DNA of 64,000 nt, taken from NCBI GenBank assembly GCA_963575745.1, contig CAUYUJ010014615.1:1-64000 (forward strand), read 5' to 3'. The position numbers and the translations under genes were made by a program. Each line of letters begins with the position of its first letter. Position 1 is the stretch's first letter. Below the pieces are notes generated by a model. That model saw only the letters and a list, made by a program, of their open reading frames with translations, searched no databases and had not been told where the DNA came from. Below are positions 28,521 to 41,375 of this stretch, one piece after another. Source of the stretch: Prorocentrum cordatum (taxonomy: Eukaryota > Sar > Dinophyceae > Prorocentrales > Prorocentraceae).

Positions 28521-28670
28521 AGGACAGGGACTGGTCGTTCCACAGCGTTCCGGAACGCTCTCAGAGCGTGCCAGAACGCTCTGAGAGGGCCGCGGCGATT
28601 GGCATATCCTCCAGAACCGCCAGACCTCAGAAGTCCCCGAGTTATCCCTGTCCAATGTTGTCCCTGTCCT
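28521..28670 (+). repeat. MITE-like element family 1, copy 1
   Basis: Ends are an 11-bp perfect inverted repeat (AGGACAGGGAC at 28521, GTCCCTGTCCT to 28670). Inside are the palindrome AGCGTTCCGGAACGCT and an 11-bp stem CTCTCAGAGCG/CGCTCTGAGAG. The interior aligns with 45212-45345 (TCGTTCCASAGCGTTCC, GAACGCTC, GGCCGCGGC). No coding capacity. Confidence 0.65.
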
Positions 28671-29960
28671 GGCTTCGTCTTACGCCAGTGGACATGCTGC
28701 TGGCTTCGTTTTACGTCTTTCCCGCGCCAATCGAGCCCGCCCAGGAGCTGCGGCGCGCCCGCGGCGCGCACATGCAGCAGACAAGCGGCCTAAGGCCGGG
28801 AGGCAGACCACAGGGCAGCATGGCGCTGCCATGTCAGCTCCAACGGCGTTGACCTGAGGAGCTTGAGTAACAGGAGGTCTCGCTGTAGGAGCTTGGGCCC
28901 ATGGCAATCTAAGATCTCCACGCTGTGGCTGCCAAGCGAATTTCCCATCCTGGGAGTATCTTGGTCCGTCTTGGGAGCTTCTCAGGTTGTCCTCCTCCTC
29001 CTCCTCCGCCTCCTCCGCCTCCTCCTCTCTGCGCTACGCCCTGGCCCGTCACCGCGAAGGCGGCTGGATGCGGCCAGCAGAGGCTTGCTTTCCTTCCTGG
29101 TCTGGGTCACGGGCTTCGGCCCGGCCCGCAGGCCGGTCGGGAACTTTTCATTTTTGTCCAGCGTCTTATGCTGCTTGTTCCAGCCTTCCACTCTTCGGCT
29201 CAACACGCTAAGCATTTCCAGGCCCCCGAGCGTCAACGTCCTGGGCTTTTCCAAGGCTTCCGCCCCGCGGAGAGGGCATAGCGTGTCGCTGGGGCAGCCA
29301 CTACGACACGCTAAACAAAAGTTCCCGACCGTAAGTCGCTCCAGAGCCTTGAAGCCACCGCGGTGCCCGAAGATAACATGCTCCAGGCCCACCAGATCTC
29401 AGAGGTCCCCGATCTGCATTGGGCACCAGCCTAAACTTCGGCCGACTTGCACCACGTTGAAATGTTGCGGTCGAGGGTTCGGGGGTTCGAGGGAAAGGCG
29501 CCGATTTCGGCCACATGGGGGGCCCCCGGAGGGGCCCAAAGCCCTCGTGTTCCCCGCTCTCGCCTCTGCGAACATCGCCGACGTCGAAAATTCAGGCCCG
29601 CGCGTATATTCATCCGAATGTTAGTTTTGATCCTGCCTCCGTCTTCCCTCCTCCTCCTCCTCCTCCTCCTCCTCCTCCTCCTCCTCCTCCATCCTCCGAG
29701 GCTGCTCAGTTTCAAAGTCATTGTTGCGCCTCCGAGTCTGCAGCCCGACACTGGCGGCGTCGCGCTTCAAGCTTACCATGTCGCGTGTGCTTCCTTCGAG
29801 CTGCCTGGACGTCCAGTCGTGACTTCGGCTTGAGTGTATGCGATGTCGTACCCCTCTTTTTCCTCCCCCCCCTCCAGAATATCCGCGAACCACCCCGCGC
29901 CCGCCTCCTCACTCCGATCCGCAATTGCGAGGTGCTGCGCACGTGGTTTGTCAGTCACAA
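28671..29960. other. No recognised gene; two CTC microsatellites
   Basis: CTC runs at 28992-29034 and 29649-29693. TGGCTTCGTYTTACG is directly repeated at about 28670 and 28701. Frames over this stretch look like low-complexity products. Confidence 0.4.
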
Positions 29961-30113
29961 ATACTCGGGGATTCTCAACAAGCGTGGAGAGGTGGGGGGT
30001 CGCAGCGCCTTCGGCGCGCGGTGGCCACCCGCGACGGGGGCCGGTGTGGGGCCGTCGGCGGGGTCGACGCCCACCGCGACGCTTACTCGGAAACTCGGAG
30101 TGCGGTCCGAGGC
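29961..30113 (+). repeat. MITE-like element family 2, copy 1
   Basis: Left end ATACTCGGGGATTCTCAACA then AGCGT; right end ACGCTTACTCGG then AAACTCGGAGTGC: imperfect inverted repeats of about 25 bp. The interior contains GCGCCTTCGGCGC and GCGACGGGGGCCGGTGT. A reversed copy is at 61741-61930. Confidence 0.75.
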
Positions 30114-30619
30114 AGCTATGCCGTGGCGCCCCGTGCAGCACCAGGCTGCGGAGGGCAGGCCGAGGGCCGGCGGGGAGAAGGCACGGGGAGCGGAGGGCCG
30201 CGGGCCCCTCCGAGACGGCCCGCGACGCCTCGGGGGCCTCCTGAGCGCCACGGGCGTGCTGCGCGGCACTGGCGGAGGCGTTACCTCTAGGGTGCAGTCA
30301 ACCATGATGGTAAGGATGTGGCAACTCTCCGAGGCCACCCTTGCATCCTTGCCCCTTCGGTTTTCGGCATCCTTCGGCATTCCGCTGCGCTCCGCACGGA
30401 AAGCGTCAAGGTGGCCTTCCAAGGCTCTTGCATCCTTACCGCGCATCCTTGCTATCCTGGTCGAGTGTAAGCCAGGTGCGGCGGAGATGCAGTGATTCTC
30501 GCTAGCTGGTCTATTTCACGCCTTGCATCCGTCCCCGAAGCGCCGGTTGCCACACAGGCCAGTGGGTAGCGATTCGTTGCCAGTCGATTGCACAGCAGCC
30601 ACCACGCTCGGGATGAAAA
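30114..30619. other. No recognised gene
   Basis: GCATCCTTGCC/GCATCCTTCGG phrases recur four times at 30345-30455. Nothing else supported. Confidence 0.35.
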
Positions 30620-31459
30620 CAACCTTCCCCTCGTCTCTCCACCGGCCTAACCTTCCTCTCTCTCCTCCCCCTTCCTCCCCCTCCTTCTTCCCCTCCTTCC
30701 CCGCCTCTCTCTCCCCCCTTCCTCCAACCTCCCCCCCCGATCTCGCTTCCTCCCTCCCCCCGCTCCCATGGCCTGTTTTTCCTCCTGGACCTCGCCGCTC
30801 TTCCGGGCCCTCTACGACTGATCCTCTCCTCCTCCGCTTCCTCCTCCTCCTTCTCCTCCTTATCCTCCTGCTGAGGCTCCCTTCTCCTGACTCTCCTGCA
30901 TCCTCGTCCTCCACCTTCTGATCATCCACCCTTCCTCCTCCTGCATCCTCTTCCTCCACCTTCTCAGTGTCATCTCCCTTCCTCCTCCTGCTGCCACCCT
31001 CCTACCCCAAACCTCCCCCCAGCAACTCTCCAGCCTCCATCCTCCCTTGTGGGATCGGCAATGCCGTGGATTGAGTCCGATGGGCAGCTGCTGGCCGACG
31101 ACGCCTCCGCTCCTTCGCTCACCCACACGAGCTGGATGTAAAACAACAGAAGGTGTAAATCTGCCAGGAGAAAGGCAGAAGCGGAGCGACCTCCTCGGGC
31201 TGCCCGACCCGCTCCTGTCCCCTTTCCTGCCCCGCCCCTCCTCCCCCCCACCCCTCCTCCACCCAGCCTCCCCCCCAGCCTCTCCTTCGCCTTCCCCTTG
31301 TTTCCTAGTTCGCCGCAGCACATAGCCTCGCGCGCTCGCCCGCGGAGAGAATGGGACCGCGGCCCCCTCCCCCCTCCCTCTCCCCAGCCTCCCTCCCTCC
31401 TCCCTCCCTCCCTCCCCTTCCCGAGCGGGCGGAGGAGACAAACAAGCTGAGCATCACCA
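30620..31459. repeat. Pyrimidine-rich tracts
   Basis: CTCC/TCCT-rich at 30655-31000 and CCTCC/CCCT-rich at 31200-31430, separated by about 180 bases of ordinary sequence. Confidence 0.8.
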
Positions 31460-32200
31460 AAAGGCCCCCCCCCCCGCCGGCAGCGGGAGGAACGAGGGAG
31501 GACGAGGGAGAGAGGGGTGCTGGTCGGGGGATGGAGGATGGATGGAGGAGGGGTAACGGGGGAAGGAGGGAGGGTGGGGAGATGAATGAAGGTAGAGGCG
31601 AGGAGGAGGAGGAGGAGGAGGAGGAGGAGGAGGAGGAGGAGGAGGAGGAGGAGGAGGAGGAGGAGGAGGAGGAGAGGAGGGGGGAAGGAGGAGGAGGAGG
31701 AGGAGGAGGAGAGGAGGAGGAGGAGGAGGAGGAGGAGGAGGAGAGAGGAGGGAGGAGGAGGAGGAGGAGGGAGGAGGAGGAGGAGGGAGGAGGAGGAGGA
31801 TAGGGAGGCGTCCGGGGACTCTTGGAAGCTTTCGGGAGTTTGAGGGGTCTTTTGGTCGCGCCAGGTGGTTGTACGGGGCAGGGAGTAAAGATCGGGGGGG
31901 GAGCAGGACGGTGGTATGATAAGGGAAACATGAGAAACAAGATAATGATGGTGATGATCGTGATCATGACGGTGGTGATGGTGATTATGATGATGATGGT
32001 GATGGTGATGCTGGGTGATGGTGTTGATGTTGGTGATAATGATCAGAATGACGATGCCGATGGCGATGAGCAGGAGGAGGAGGAGGAGGAGGCGCAAGAG
32101 GAGAAGGACGAGGAGGAGGAGGACGAGGAGGAGGAGGAAGGGGAGGATGACAAGGAACCCGAGGAGAGGAGGATGACGAGGAGGAGGAGGGCAGGGACAG
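31460..32200. repeat. Purine (GGA)n block, (GAT)n block and GAG block
   Basis: GGA repeats at 31598-31800, GAT/GGT repeats at 31945-32060 and GAG/GGA at 32075-32195. Three-base period throughout, so long Glu, Asp and Arg frames arise without selection. Confidence 0.9.
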
Positions 32201-32345
32201 CTCCTACCGCCTGCTACGTTCCCCTTTCCTCCTCCTCCTTCTCCTCCTCCTCCTCCTCCTCCTCCTCCGTCCCCTCCTCATCTTCCTCCGGCTCCTTCCA
32301 TTATGTTCCTTCCCCGTTATCTCCCCCCCCCCCCCCCCCCTCATT
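32201..32345. repeat. (CTC)n run and C homopolymer
   Basis: CTCCTC at 32229-32290, then an 18-base C run ending at about 32340. Confidence 0.9.
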
Positions 32346-32487
32346 CTCCATCGAGGAGGGAAGGGGAATATCGAAGAGGAGGAGGAGGAGGGCCGACGTC
32401 TTGCACGTGTCCTAGCCTTTTTCGGCCTTTCAAGGACCTGCGGGGACCATCGGGGACCTCGACACAGTCGTTACTGTCCTCTTTCTG

Positions 32488-32760
32488 CTTCTCTTTTGGC
32501 CCAGTCTGCGCGCGCGTTTCCGCGCGTTTGGCTCAAGTTACTTCCGAGAACTGGACCACGACGGGACGATTAGCGGTAAAATGGTTCGCGCGCCTCCCTC
32601 TTAGCGCGCGCATATTGTTACCCTCGCCACACTTAGCGACAATCTGTAGCCATGCCGCAGTACGTCGTCAAGGGAACATCCGTCAATTAGATCCTGGAAT
32701 TGAGGGCCCCTTAGCTAGGAGCCCAGAATTAGGATAATGCTCGAATGTCAAAATCTAGTG
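32488..32760 (+). repeat. Dispersed 270-bp repeat B, copy 1
   Basis: Aligns with 42984-43265 over its length. Shared blocks: CTGCGCGCGCGTTTCCGCGC, GTTTGGCTCAAGTTACTT (GTTTGGTTCAGGTAACTT in copy 2), TAGCGCGCGCATAT and GCTCGAATGTC near the end. TTTGGCTCAAG at 32526-32536 also matches the tail of the spliced leader, which may be chance. Confidence 0.75.
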
Positions 32761-34199
32761 TTATTCTGGCTAATTCGTTACTTGCCGAAGTAAGCTCTGA
32801 ATGCCGTCATGATGACGGGCGTCATGAGGAGCGCCATGGGGCTTGCAATGTCTCGGTGCGGGATCAATATCACGACGAGCAATACCGAGCGAAAGGACCT
32901 TAGTTCGTGTTTCCCCACCCCGAGGGGTACCGAACATGGAGGCCAGAAGAAATCCCAGGCTTACCCCCCCCTTCAGTGTCGGATTCGTGCGATGCGATTG
33001 CAGAGGCGGCGTCAGGGGAAAGAGCCTGGCGGCCTTTTCGATTGGAGAGGGGGGAGCTATATCGATCTGAGCAGAATTCATGCCAGGTGGCGGGCGACCA
33101 GCCTTTTCTGGTGGAGGGCATCATGCAGCATGTCAACTGACAGTCAATGCGACGGAACAAACAGACCAGGGAATCCCTACGTCGACGTCGGGGCGATCGA
33201 AGCCCCTTGCATCGACGTCCCGGCTGCGGCGGGAGAGGCCCCTGCGTATGTTTTGCCCCCCCCCCCCCCGACCCTCTCTCTTCGGAAACGGCTCGTGAGC
33301 CTCTCGAGACAGCCCAGGGCCGACTCAGCGGAACACCGCCCAAGACGCCTGGCAGCAGTCTTCCAGAGCTGGCACCCAGGCAGTGGCCAGTGTTCTCCGG
33401 TATGGCGGGGGGGGAGTTCTTCACCCAGCGTCATTTCTCGCATCAAGGCGAGGAAGACCAATAAACTGACGGATCGGTGGGTGTGAAGAGGTTCCGCCCT
33501 GTACCATCGCTGTCGCCAGCGCGTCCCAGTCAAGACCCAGACGAAGTGAAGGTGGATCGATGTGTTGTAGCCCCCGGGCGCGCGTTGGTCGCAGTGGTTT
33601 TGCCGCTGGCAAATGTCGCGTCAGTGGCTCGGCCGCGTCGGGCTCAGGCCCCGGCGGCGGCGGCGGCGACGGTGGCGGAGGACCGCATGGCCTTGAGTCG
33701 TAGGGTTCCAGCGACAACCACATGAAATTAGTCGCATGATCTTTGGTTCGCAAGGAAACAGTTGATCTTGTCGAAGGGAATCCAAACCGCAGCCGGGAAT
33801 CTGGCGCGCGGGAAAGGATTTTCTGAGTTTTCTGGCATGCTGCTGCGGGCAGGGTTGCCGCTCACTGCCATGAGAAGGACCCCAGGCGAAGACGCTGGAT
33901 GTTCCGCAAAGTCATCGAGGGCTTCGGGATCTGAGGCCAATTCCTGTGGCACGACTTATATTTGCGTGCCAAGGCCAGGGCAAAGTGCGGATATTGTTTC
34001 GCCTCCGCACAGGGGCTTGAGTAGGACGACCTGCGCAGAGCGAGCCGTGTTGAATGCAATTGGGGACCCATTTGGCAAATTGCACAGAATCAGCGGAACG
34101 ACGACACAGCTACTTCGCAAGTGGGGCCGCGACGGGGGAAGTGGTTCGGCGCGTTCAAGGCCAAACCGCATGGCGGCGTGAACGTGGACCAACGGCATA
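32761..34199. other. No recognised gene
   Basis: A 225-codon frame from ATG 32809 has no motif I know and crosses a C homopolymer. (GGC)n lies at 33650-33675. Confidence 0.3.
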
Positions 34200-36119
34200 T
34201 AGTTATGCTTTTAATATGAACGAGCTGGCCACCACTTCCATTCTTCCAGGTGGGTTCAAGGGAAGGGATGGGAGAAATGCACGCTGCGCTCGTGCAGATC
34301 GCGGCTGACTGCAAGAAGTTGGTCGGGAAGACTGTTGGAGGACTAGAATCCATTCTACACCTTCGTCGTAGGCGGGGACTGCGACAGCTGGGTTGCCCCT
34401 GGGCAGGCCCGCTACAATCCGCAACAGACCCAGGGACTGCGCGTCCCGCGCGTAAGGGCGGCGAGGCGAGAGAGAGTGTTGCGCTGGTTGGCTATGGGCC
34501 GTCCGGCGATGCGCAATGCGCATCCTGATTGGAACGCCGATGGTCAACGGCCAGCCGCGCTCGGGCGCGCGGCATTTCGCCGGCGACGACGGAGATGCGG
34601 CCCAGAAGTTTGCCGAGTTCTGTGGTGTCTGCAACGTTAAGAGCGCGGTCCCGCGTGCTGCCAGGCGGGGGCGGCGGCGCCCACGCTGGAGGGGTCCGAC
34701 GGAAATTCTTCCGACGCCCGTGCGCCAGCCACCGGCGGCCCTGGCGTCGGGGCTGGCGGCGCACCGGGGAAGAGGACTCTTATATGATAGGGGGCCTCGT
34801 CAGTCAGGGCGGATCGATTCTGGGCCGCGCCTGGGAAAAACGCGCGTTTGCGTCTCTGTCTGGCGCCCCAGAGACTCCGGCCAATGAGCGCGGCGCGCGG
34901 CCAATGCTACTGGAGAGGGCTGGATCCAGGAAAACAAGTGCAACGAGTCGTGGACCGCGGAGAAACATCAGGAGCGGCACGTTCCCATGGACGGGCCCTT
35001 GAGCCCCGGGCGCGCGCCCCTCCAGCGGGCGAGAGCTCGACCGGGAGGTCGGCGCCATATATCTTCTTGACGTGCCAATGGCGCGCGGTACTATTGGCTG
35101 CCAGTGGAGAGCAGGCCAGCGAATTCCCCTCGGGGGTGCCATTTCGCCCAGCGAACCCCCGCAGGGGGCGGGATTCTTTGCGCCGCAACATGGGCATTGA
35201 CGCGGCCGAGAGCGAGGCCAAGTCTGGGATGGCCCGGGCGAGAAACAGCGCGGCGTCGCTTGCGCGCCTGCATGCCGACCGCCCCGACTATGTTGCCCAG
35301 GCGAGGGCGGCGCGGATGCGCTGTGCGATCTTCAGTTGTGCGACAGGAAGCCGGATGGGCATCTGACGACTGCTCGCGCGGACGAAGCGTGGAGTTGGGA
35401 ATTGCGCGAGGATTCGACGCAATCCCAGTAGGTGGTAAGGAGGTGTTGGGGTCGATCGGCCTTGTCTGCGGCGCCTGCCCTGCTCCGGGCAGACTGCGAG
35501 CGAGGGGCTGCGGGGGGGCGCGCTGCGCGCCGGCGCCCAAGCGCGACGACCGAGGCCCGACGGGGGCGTGTGCGAGATGCGAAGAAGATAACCGCGAACG
35601 ATGCGTCGGACCTGGACAGGCCCGTCAAGAGATCACTGGCCTTGGCAGCCTTTGACGGCCCCGCCCGCCTCAAGAACGCAGGCGCCAGGGGGGCCGCCTC
35701 GCGGTGGCCCGCGAGAGTCGGCAGAGCCGATCAGCGATGCGGTGGCCTCGGTTTCGAGCAGCACCACCCAGAGGAGAGGCGGCGATGCTCTGAACCTGGT
35801 GTCTCAGCAAGACATGTAGGAATAATGCGGAGATGCCGTTCCGTCCGGCATCCCCCCGTCTGTTATAGGTCGGGGGCCTTGAGACGGGGGTCAATGCAGA
35901 CGGGGGTCAGTCAGAGCGCCAGATCTTGCAGGATTCTGATGGGCCAGGGGCGCATTGACCCGGGTTTGGGTGCAGGGCCCCGCATGATCTTGCAGGACCC
36001 TTCGCATTGGTCCGGGCTTGGGCGCAGGATCTTGCAGGATCTCACGCGGTTCGGCACTCACCCGGGTCTGGATTGACCCGGGTCAGAAGGCCCCCGAGTA
36101 GGACATGTCGCTATTCGCC
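34200..36119. other. No recognised gene; short repeats at 35870-36110
   Basis: Overlapping Arg/Ala-rich frames only. 35870-36110 has recurring phrases GATCTTGCAGGAT, GACGGGGGTCA and TGACCCGGGT. Confidence 0.3.
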
Positions 36120-38480
36120 GAAGTCGGGGTCACTTTCGCCCAGTTCTGACAGAGGATGATGACGAAACCCGCCGCTTCCGTGACCGACCGTTGCAGCCAT
36201 TGCGGCATTGTTCCGCAATTGTGATTCGCATCGGTGGATGGGCGCTGGCGCACGCTTTAGTGAAACGAATGAAAAAGGAATTTCGGGCCCAAGAACCTCT
36301 ATCCTGGCGGCCGTGGCTTTGCGATAGGCCGCGGGACTGTCAGGTGATGTCCTGCCCGATGGGCTGGGACTGTCTGCGGCCGATACATAACACCCCTGTT
36401 GAGTGAGAGGAGTGGGGCTCCTTGCTGAATGGCGAAGGCGCGGTTCCGCTGCTCATTCGGGCGCTTAGCTGAACGTGGAAGAGAGCTGCTGAAAGCAGTC
36501 GCGGCCGTCACGTTCGGCGCCGGGACATGCTCCAATTGCGAGTCTAAGTTGGCCGCGTTCGCAACGACGGGCTGCTCCGACTTTAGCTTCGATGCGATAG
36601 ACATTCGCCATATATCCGGCCGCCGCGGGGATCCATCTTAGCTCGAGCTGCGCGATCGCAGCGCGATCGCTGCATGTTATTGTTCAAAGAAGGACAGACT
36701 CTTGAGGAAATCCTGGGTGCTAGAGAGGCAATCGGCACGGTGGCGTAGGGCAGATTTTGGCAGGCTTCCTGGAAACGCGAGGCCGGGCCCGTTTCGTCTG
36801 CGGCTGTCTTCGGCCCAACCGATTGGGCAAGCTGTCGCACTAGCATTGCGACAAAGTGGCAACGCCTGAAGACGAGACTCGCTGCCACGCGGCAGCTGGA
36901 GACAATTTCCAGGCGCGCGGACTGCAGATCAAGGGAACGGCGCCCCCGAACTCTGCCCAGGGTGCTGGAGCTTTCGGATCGGCGCCCAAAGCGGGGGCAG
37001 GATCAGCTCGGCGCGGAGGCAAGCAACGATGAAAATGGCAGATGTTTCCACGGGGCGAAGGACGTGAGTCGAAAGGAAGGTGATCACTGGCGGCGTTTGG
37101 CTTCTTTTCGCGGCGTCCGATGCGCCGAGGCCCCAGCGGGAATAGGCAATGAAGACGGCGCTGCGTTTCGCTATGTGACATGGGTCCTGGCGAACAAGGG
37201 TTGCAAGCCGCCCGCGTGTTCCGCATCGCGTTTGCTGGAGTTCGGGAAACCGATTCTGCGAATGCATTGATATGCTGCCTTTTTGCAAATCCACCCCGCC
37301 ACTCGAGAATGCGATAATCGGGTATCCCGAGGCACATTCCCTCGTGAAGCTAGACCCTCTGGGCTTAGATTTCGGACCACTCAGCGCGCCTGATGGGAGC
37401 AATGGAGCCCGACCGAGGCAGATGTTGTGGAACTGGGGAGCGAATGGGAGATTTGGGAGGCGTCTAGTATATGCAAACTGGATCACGACGAGATTGCACG
37501 GCATGGTCCACGGCCACGGGGCAGAAGTCGAATTCGACAAGTTTGAATCGCCCGCGGGCGGGCGCCCGAGTTTCGAAAAAGTTAATGGCACAGGTTCCTG
37601 GGTGCTGCCTCTTAGGGAACTGGAAGGGACGCAATGGAATCCGCTCCGGCGCGAGAGATCGACCGCGTCCCCGGCCACGGGGGGAGAAGGTTAGAGCCTT
37701 GCAAATTGCTTCGGTCGAGTCGGGGGAAGTCCTAGTCGATGCGTCTCGCAGAATGCCTCCCGCAGTGGATCTCTACGATGACCCCGCCGGGGGGTTCTAC
37801 GACGAAAGGTAAGATGTCTCGTCTGTCGATATGAAGAAGTACTTCTCGAGTGCTGGTTCAGCAAGGCCCGCGGCGATGCTGGTCGAGGAGCGGAAGAGAT
37901 CACCCCCCGAGGACGGATGCCCATGGACGCCTGATGACAAGGACTGACTCACTCGCGCCGTAGTCGAGTTCGTGGTGGGCGTCGCCGAGAGATGCCGCGC
38001 CCCGCGCGACTCGTGCCACTGCGATGTGCTGAGCGAGCCTGCCAGCGTGTTCCTCGATTGGCATGCCCAGGGAATCCACGATGGGACATGGGTCGGCATG
38101 CTAGTCGACGGGACTATCGCATGCTTCGACCTGGACAGCGCATTTCCGCCAAAGGCGTCTGCTGTCCAACCAAATAGGGCATCAAGAGACTGACTGCGTC
38201 CTCCAGACCCACGGAGAAAAGCGGGGGCTCGCGGGCGCGTAGACTCCCGGGCGCAATCGCGAAGCTGCGGATGCCATTGGCTCTCCAGGCAAGCTGGCGG
38301 TCACGGTCGAAATCCCGGCACTCCGACGCAGAGGGTCATCGCCATCAACGGCTGACTTGACAACGGATCCGCCCGCTGACGACCGTTTCCGGCATGGGGG
38401 AGGCATCGGCGGCCGACGGTCTGAAAGCGATCGCCCGGGCTGGAAAACGCAGCGCAGCCTCTTGCAGCGGTGATTCTGTC
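36120..38480. other. Possible decayed coding stretch, unrecognised
   Basis: Several plus-strand pieces look more protein-like than their surroundings: 36429-36641 (FGAGTCSNCESKLAAF), 36962-37270, 37272-37694 (MLWNWGANGRFGRRLVYANW) and 37966-38191 (FLDWHAQGIHDGTWVGM). They are interrupted by stops and frame changes. I recognise no family; this could be an old retroelement or host gene relic. Confidence 0.25.
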
Positions 38481-38524
38481 GATGGAGACGTCGGACATCG
38501 CGCGCCCGCAGCGCCGGGGATGCG

Positions 38525-38880
38525 GAAAGGGGGGCCCCAGCTTCAAACTACCCCCCTCCCTCCCTTCCAAAGGGGGGGGGGGGGGGGCTTCCGAAGCTAC
38601 CCCCCCCTCCTCCCTTCCTTTTGCAAGGGTTTCTAAGCTAGGGGGGCCCTGGCTCACGGGGGGGGGGCTTCGAAGCTACCCCCCCCTCCCTCCCTTTTCC
38701 GGAGCAGAAGGCGAGCCCGGGCTTCCCTTTCCAAGGGGGGGGGGCTTCGGAAGCCCCCCCCTTCCTTTTTTGGTATGGGCAGAGGGGGCGGGCGGCTTCA
38801 AGCTACCCCCGTCCGCCCTCCTTTGCATAGGCGGGGGGGGTCCGAAGCTACCCCCCCTGCCTTCCGGGGCTATGGCAGAA
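38525..38880. repeat. G-run/C-run hairpin array, left
   Basis: Units of G(8-12)CTTCGAAGCTACCCCCCC type, with TTCCTTTTGCAAGG-like spacers, repeat about six times. The G and C runs can pair within each unit; the G runs could also form quadruplexes. Confidence 0.85.
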
Positions 38881-38939
38881 TAGTTGATTCCCTGCAGATA
38901 GTTGCGCACCGCAGCGCTAGAGAACGCATTGAAGAGTAA

Positions 38940-41375
38940 CGTCGGCCCTTGGCTCGTTTTCTTGTTTTCTTGTTTTCTCGGCCCCTGGTTCGTAGTCACG
39001 TTTTCTCGGGCCCTGATTCCTTTTATCGTTTTCTCGTTTTCTCGGGCCTTGGCTCGTTTTCTTGTTTTCTCGTCCTTTCGGCCCCTGGGTCGCGGTCTCG
39101 TTTTCTCGGACCCTGGTTTGTGTTCTCGTTTTTCGTTTTCTCGGCCCCTGGATCGTGATCTCGTTTTCTCCGACCTTGCTTCGTTTTCTCGTTTCCTCGT
39201 TTTCTCGACTCCTGGGTCGTGGTCTCGTTTTCTTGAACCAAGCATTTACTGGTGATCTCGGCCCTTGGGTGATGGTTTCGTCGGACCCTGGTTCAATTTC
39301 TCGCTTTCTCGTTTCCTCGGCCCCTGGGTCGTGGGTCGTTTTCGCGTTTTCTCGTTTCCTCTGCCCTTGGGTCGCGGTCTCGTTTTCTCGGCGCCTGGTT
39401 CGTTTGCTCGTGTTTTGTTTTCTCGGCCCCTGGGTCGTGGTTTCGTTTTCTCGGGCCCTGGTTCGTTTTCTCGTTTTCTCGTTTTGTCGGCCCTTGGGTC
39501 GTGGTGGACCCTGATTCCTTTTGTATCGTTTTCTCGTCTTCTCGGCCCATGGGTCGTGGTCGTGTTTTCTCAGACCCTGGTTCGTTTTCGCGTTTTCTGT
39601 GCCCTTGGGTCGTGGTCTCGTTTGCTCGGACTTTGGTTCGTTTTCTCGTGTTCTCGGCCCCTGGGTCGTGGTCTCGTTTTCTCGGACCCTGGTTCGTTGT
39701 CTCGTTTTCTCGGCTTTTGGGTTTTTGTGTCGTTTTCTCGGGTTCTGGTTCGTGGTCTCGTTTTCTTGTTTTCTCGGCCCCTGGGTCGTGGTCTCGTTTT
39801 TCCTCGGACCCTGGTTAGTTGTCTCGTTTGTTCGTGTTCTCGGCACGTGGGTCGTGGTCCCGGTTTCTCTGACGCTGGCTCGGTTTCTCGTGTTCTCCGT
39901 TTCTCGGCCCCTGGATCGTGTGGTATTGTTTTCTCGGGGCCTGGTTCGTTTTCTCGTTTTCTCGGCCCCGGGGTCATGGTCTCGTTTTCTCGGACGCTGG
40001 TTTGTTTTATCGTTCTCTCGTTTTCTCGCCCCCAGGGTCGTAGTCTCGTTTTCTCGGACACGTGTTCGTTTTAAGTTTTCTGGTTTTCTCAGCCTTTGGG
40101 TCGTGGTCTTGGTTTCTCGTGCCCGGGTTCGTTTTCTCGATTTCTCGTTCGGCCCTTGGGTTTTTGTTTCGTTTTCTCGGGCGTTGGTTCTTTGTTTTGT
40201 TTTCTCGTTTTCTCGGCCCCTGGGTTGTGGTCTCGTTTTCTTTGACGCTGATTCGTTTTCTTGTTGTCTTAGTTTATCGTCCCCTGGGTCGTGGTCTCGT
40301 TTTCTCGGACCCTGGTTCGTTTCCTCGTGTTCTTGTTTTCTCTGCCCCTGGGTCGTGGTCTCATTTTTCCTCCGATCCCGTCTCGTTTTCTCTGCCCCTG
40401 GGTCGTGGTCTCGTTTTCTCGGTCTTGGGTTCGTTTTCTCGTTTTCTTTGCCCCTGGGTCGTGGTTTTGCTTTCTCGGACTATGATTTGTTTTCTCGTTT
40501 TCTCGTTTCCTCTGCCCCTGGATCGTGGTTTTGTTTTCTCTGACCCTGGTTCGTTTTTTCGTTTTCTCTGCCCTGGATCGTGGTTTTGTTTTCTCTGACC
40601 CTGGTTCGTGTTGTCGTTTCTTGTTTTCTCGGCCCATGGGTCGTGGTGCTGTTTTCTCTGACCCTGGTTCGTTGTCTCGTTTTATCGTTTTCTCGGCCCC
40701 GGGGTCGTGGTCCCGTTTTCTCGGACGCTGGTTTGTTTCCTCGTCTTCTCTTTGGTTAGTTTTCTCCGCCCCTGGGTCGTGGTTTCGTTTTCTCTGACCG
40801 ATGTTCGCGTTTTCTCGGCCCCTGGGTCGCGTTGTCGTTTTCTCGGGCTGATGATCGCGTTTTCTCGGCATGGGTCGTGGTCTCGTTTGCTCGGACCTTG
40901 GTTAATTGTCTCGTTTCTCGTGTTCCCGGCCCCTGGGTCGTGGTCTCGTTTTCTCGGACCCTGGTTCATGGTTTCGTTTTCTCGTTGTCTCGGCTTCTGG
41001 GTTTTTGTGTCGGTGTCCATGGTTCTGGTTTGTTTTCTTGTTTTCTCGGCCCCTGGGTCGTGGTCTCGTTTTCTCGGTCTTGGGTTCGTTTTATCGTTGT
41101 CTCGTTTCCCGGCCCCTGGGTCGTGGTTTCGTTTTCTCGGGCCTTGGTTCGTTTCTCGTTTTCTCGTTTTGTCGGCCCCTGGGTCGTGGTCCCGTTTTCT
41201 CGGACCTTGGTTCGTGTACTTGTTTTCTTAGCCCCTGGGTCGTGGTCTCGTTTTCTCTGACCCTGGTTCGTTTTTTCGGACCCTGGTTCGTTTATTCGTT
41301 TTCTTGTTTTCTCGGTCCCTGGGCCGTGGTTTCGTTTTCTCGGGCCTTGCTTCGTTTCTTCGTTTTCTCTGACCC
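38940..41375. repeat. TCGTTTTCTCGG minisatellite, about 2.4 kb
   Basis: Units of about 50-66 bp combine TCGGCCCCTGGGTCGTGG, TCTCGTTTTCTCGGACCCTGG and a variable number of TCGTTTTC 8-mers. Forty or more units, with many substitutions. The minus strand reads as repeated RENETTTQGPRKRENE-like peptides in all frames and the plus strand as FSRPLGRGLVFSDPG; both are consequences of the repeat lacking stop codons. Confidence 0.9.

Noticed and set aside
32488-32760. Spliced-leader RNA gene
   Set aside because: Only the last 11 bases of the leader match and no donor site, Sm-like site or stem-loops follow.
36652-36672. Two GCGATCGC octamers as a cyanobacterial HIP1 signal
   Set aside because: Only one pair in the window, explainable by chance in GC-rich DNA.
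38917-41231. Long frames on both strands (up to 340 codons) as genes
   Set aside because: All frames on both strands are open because the minisatellite unit lacks stop codons; peptides simply repeat the unit.
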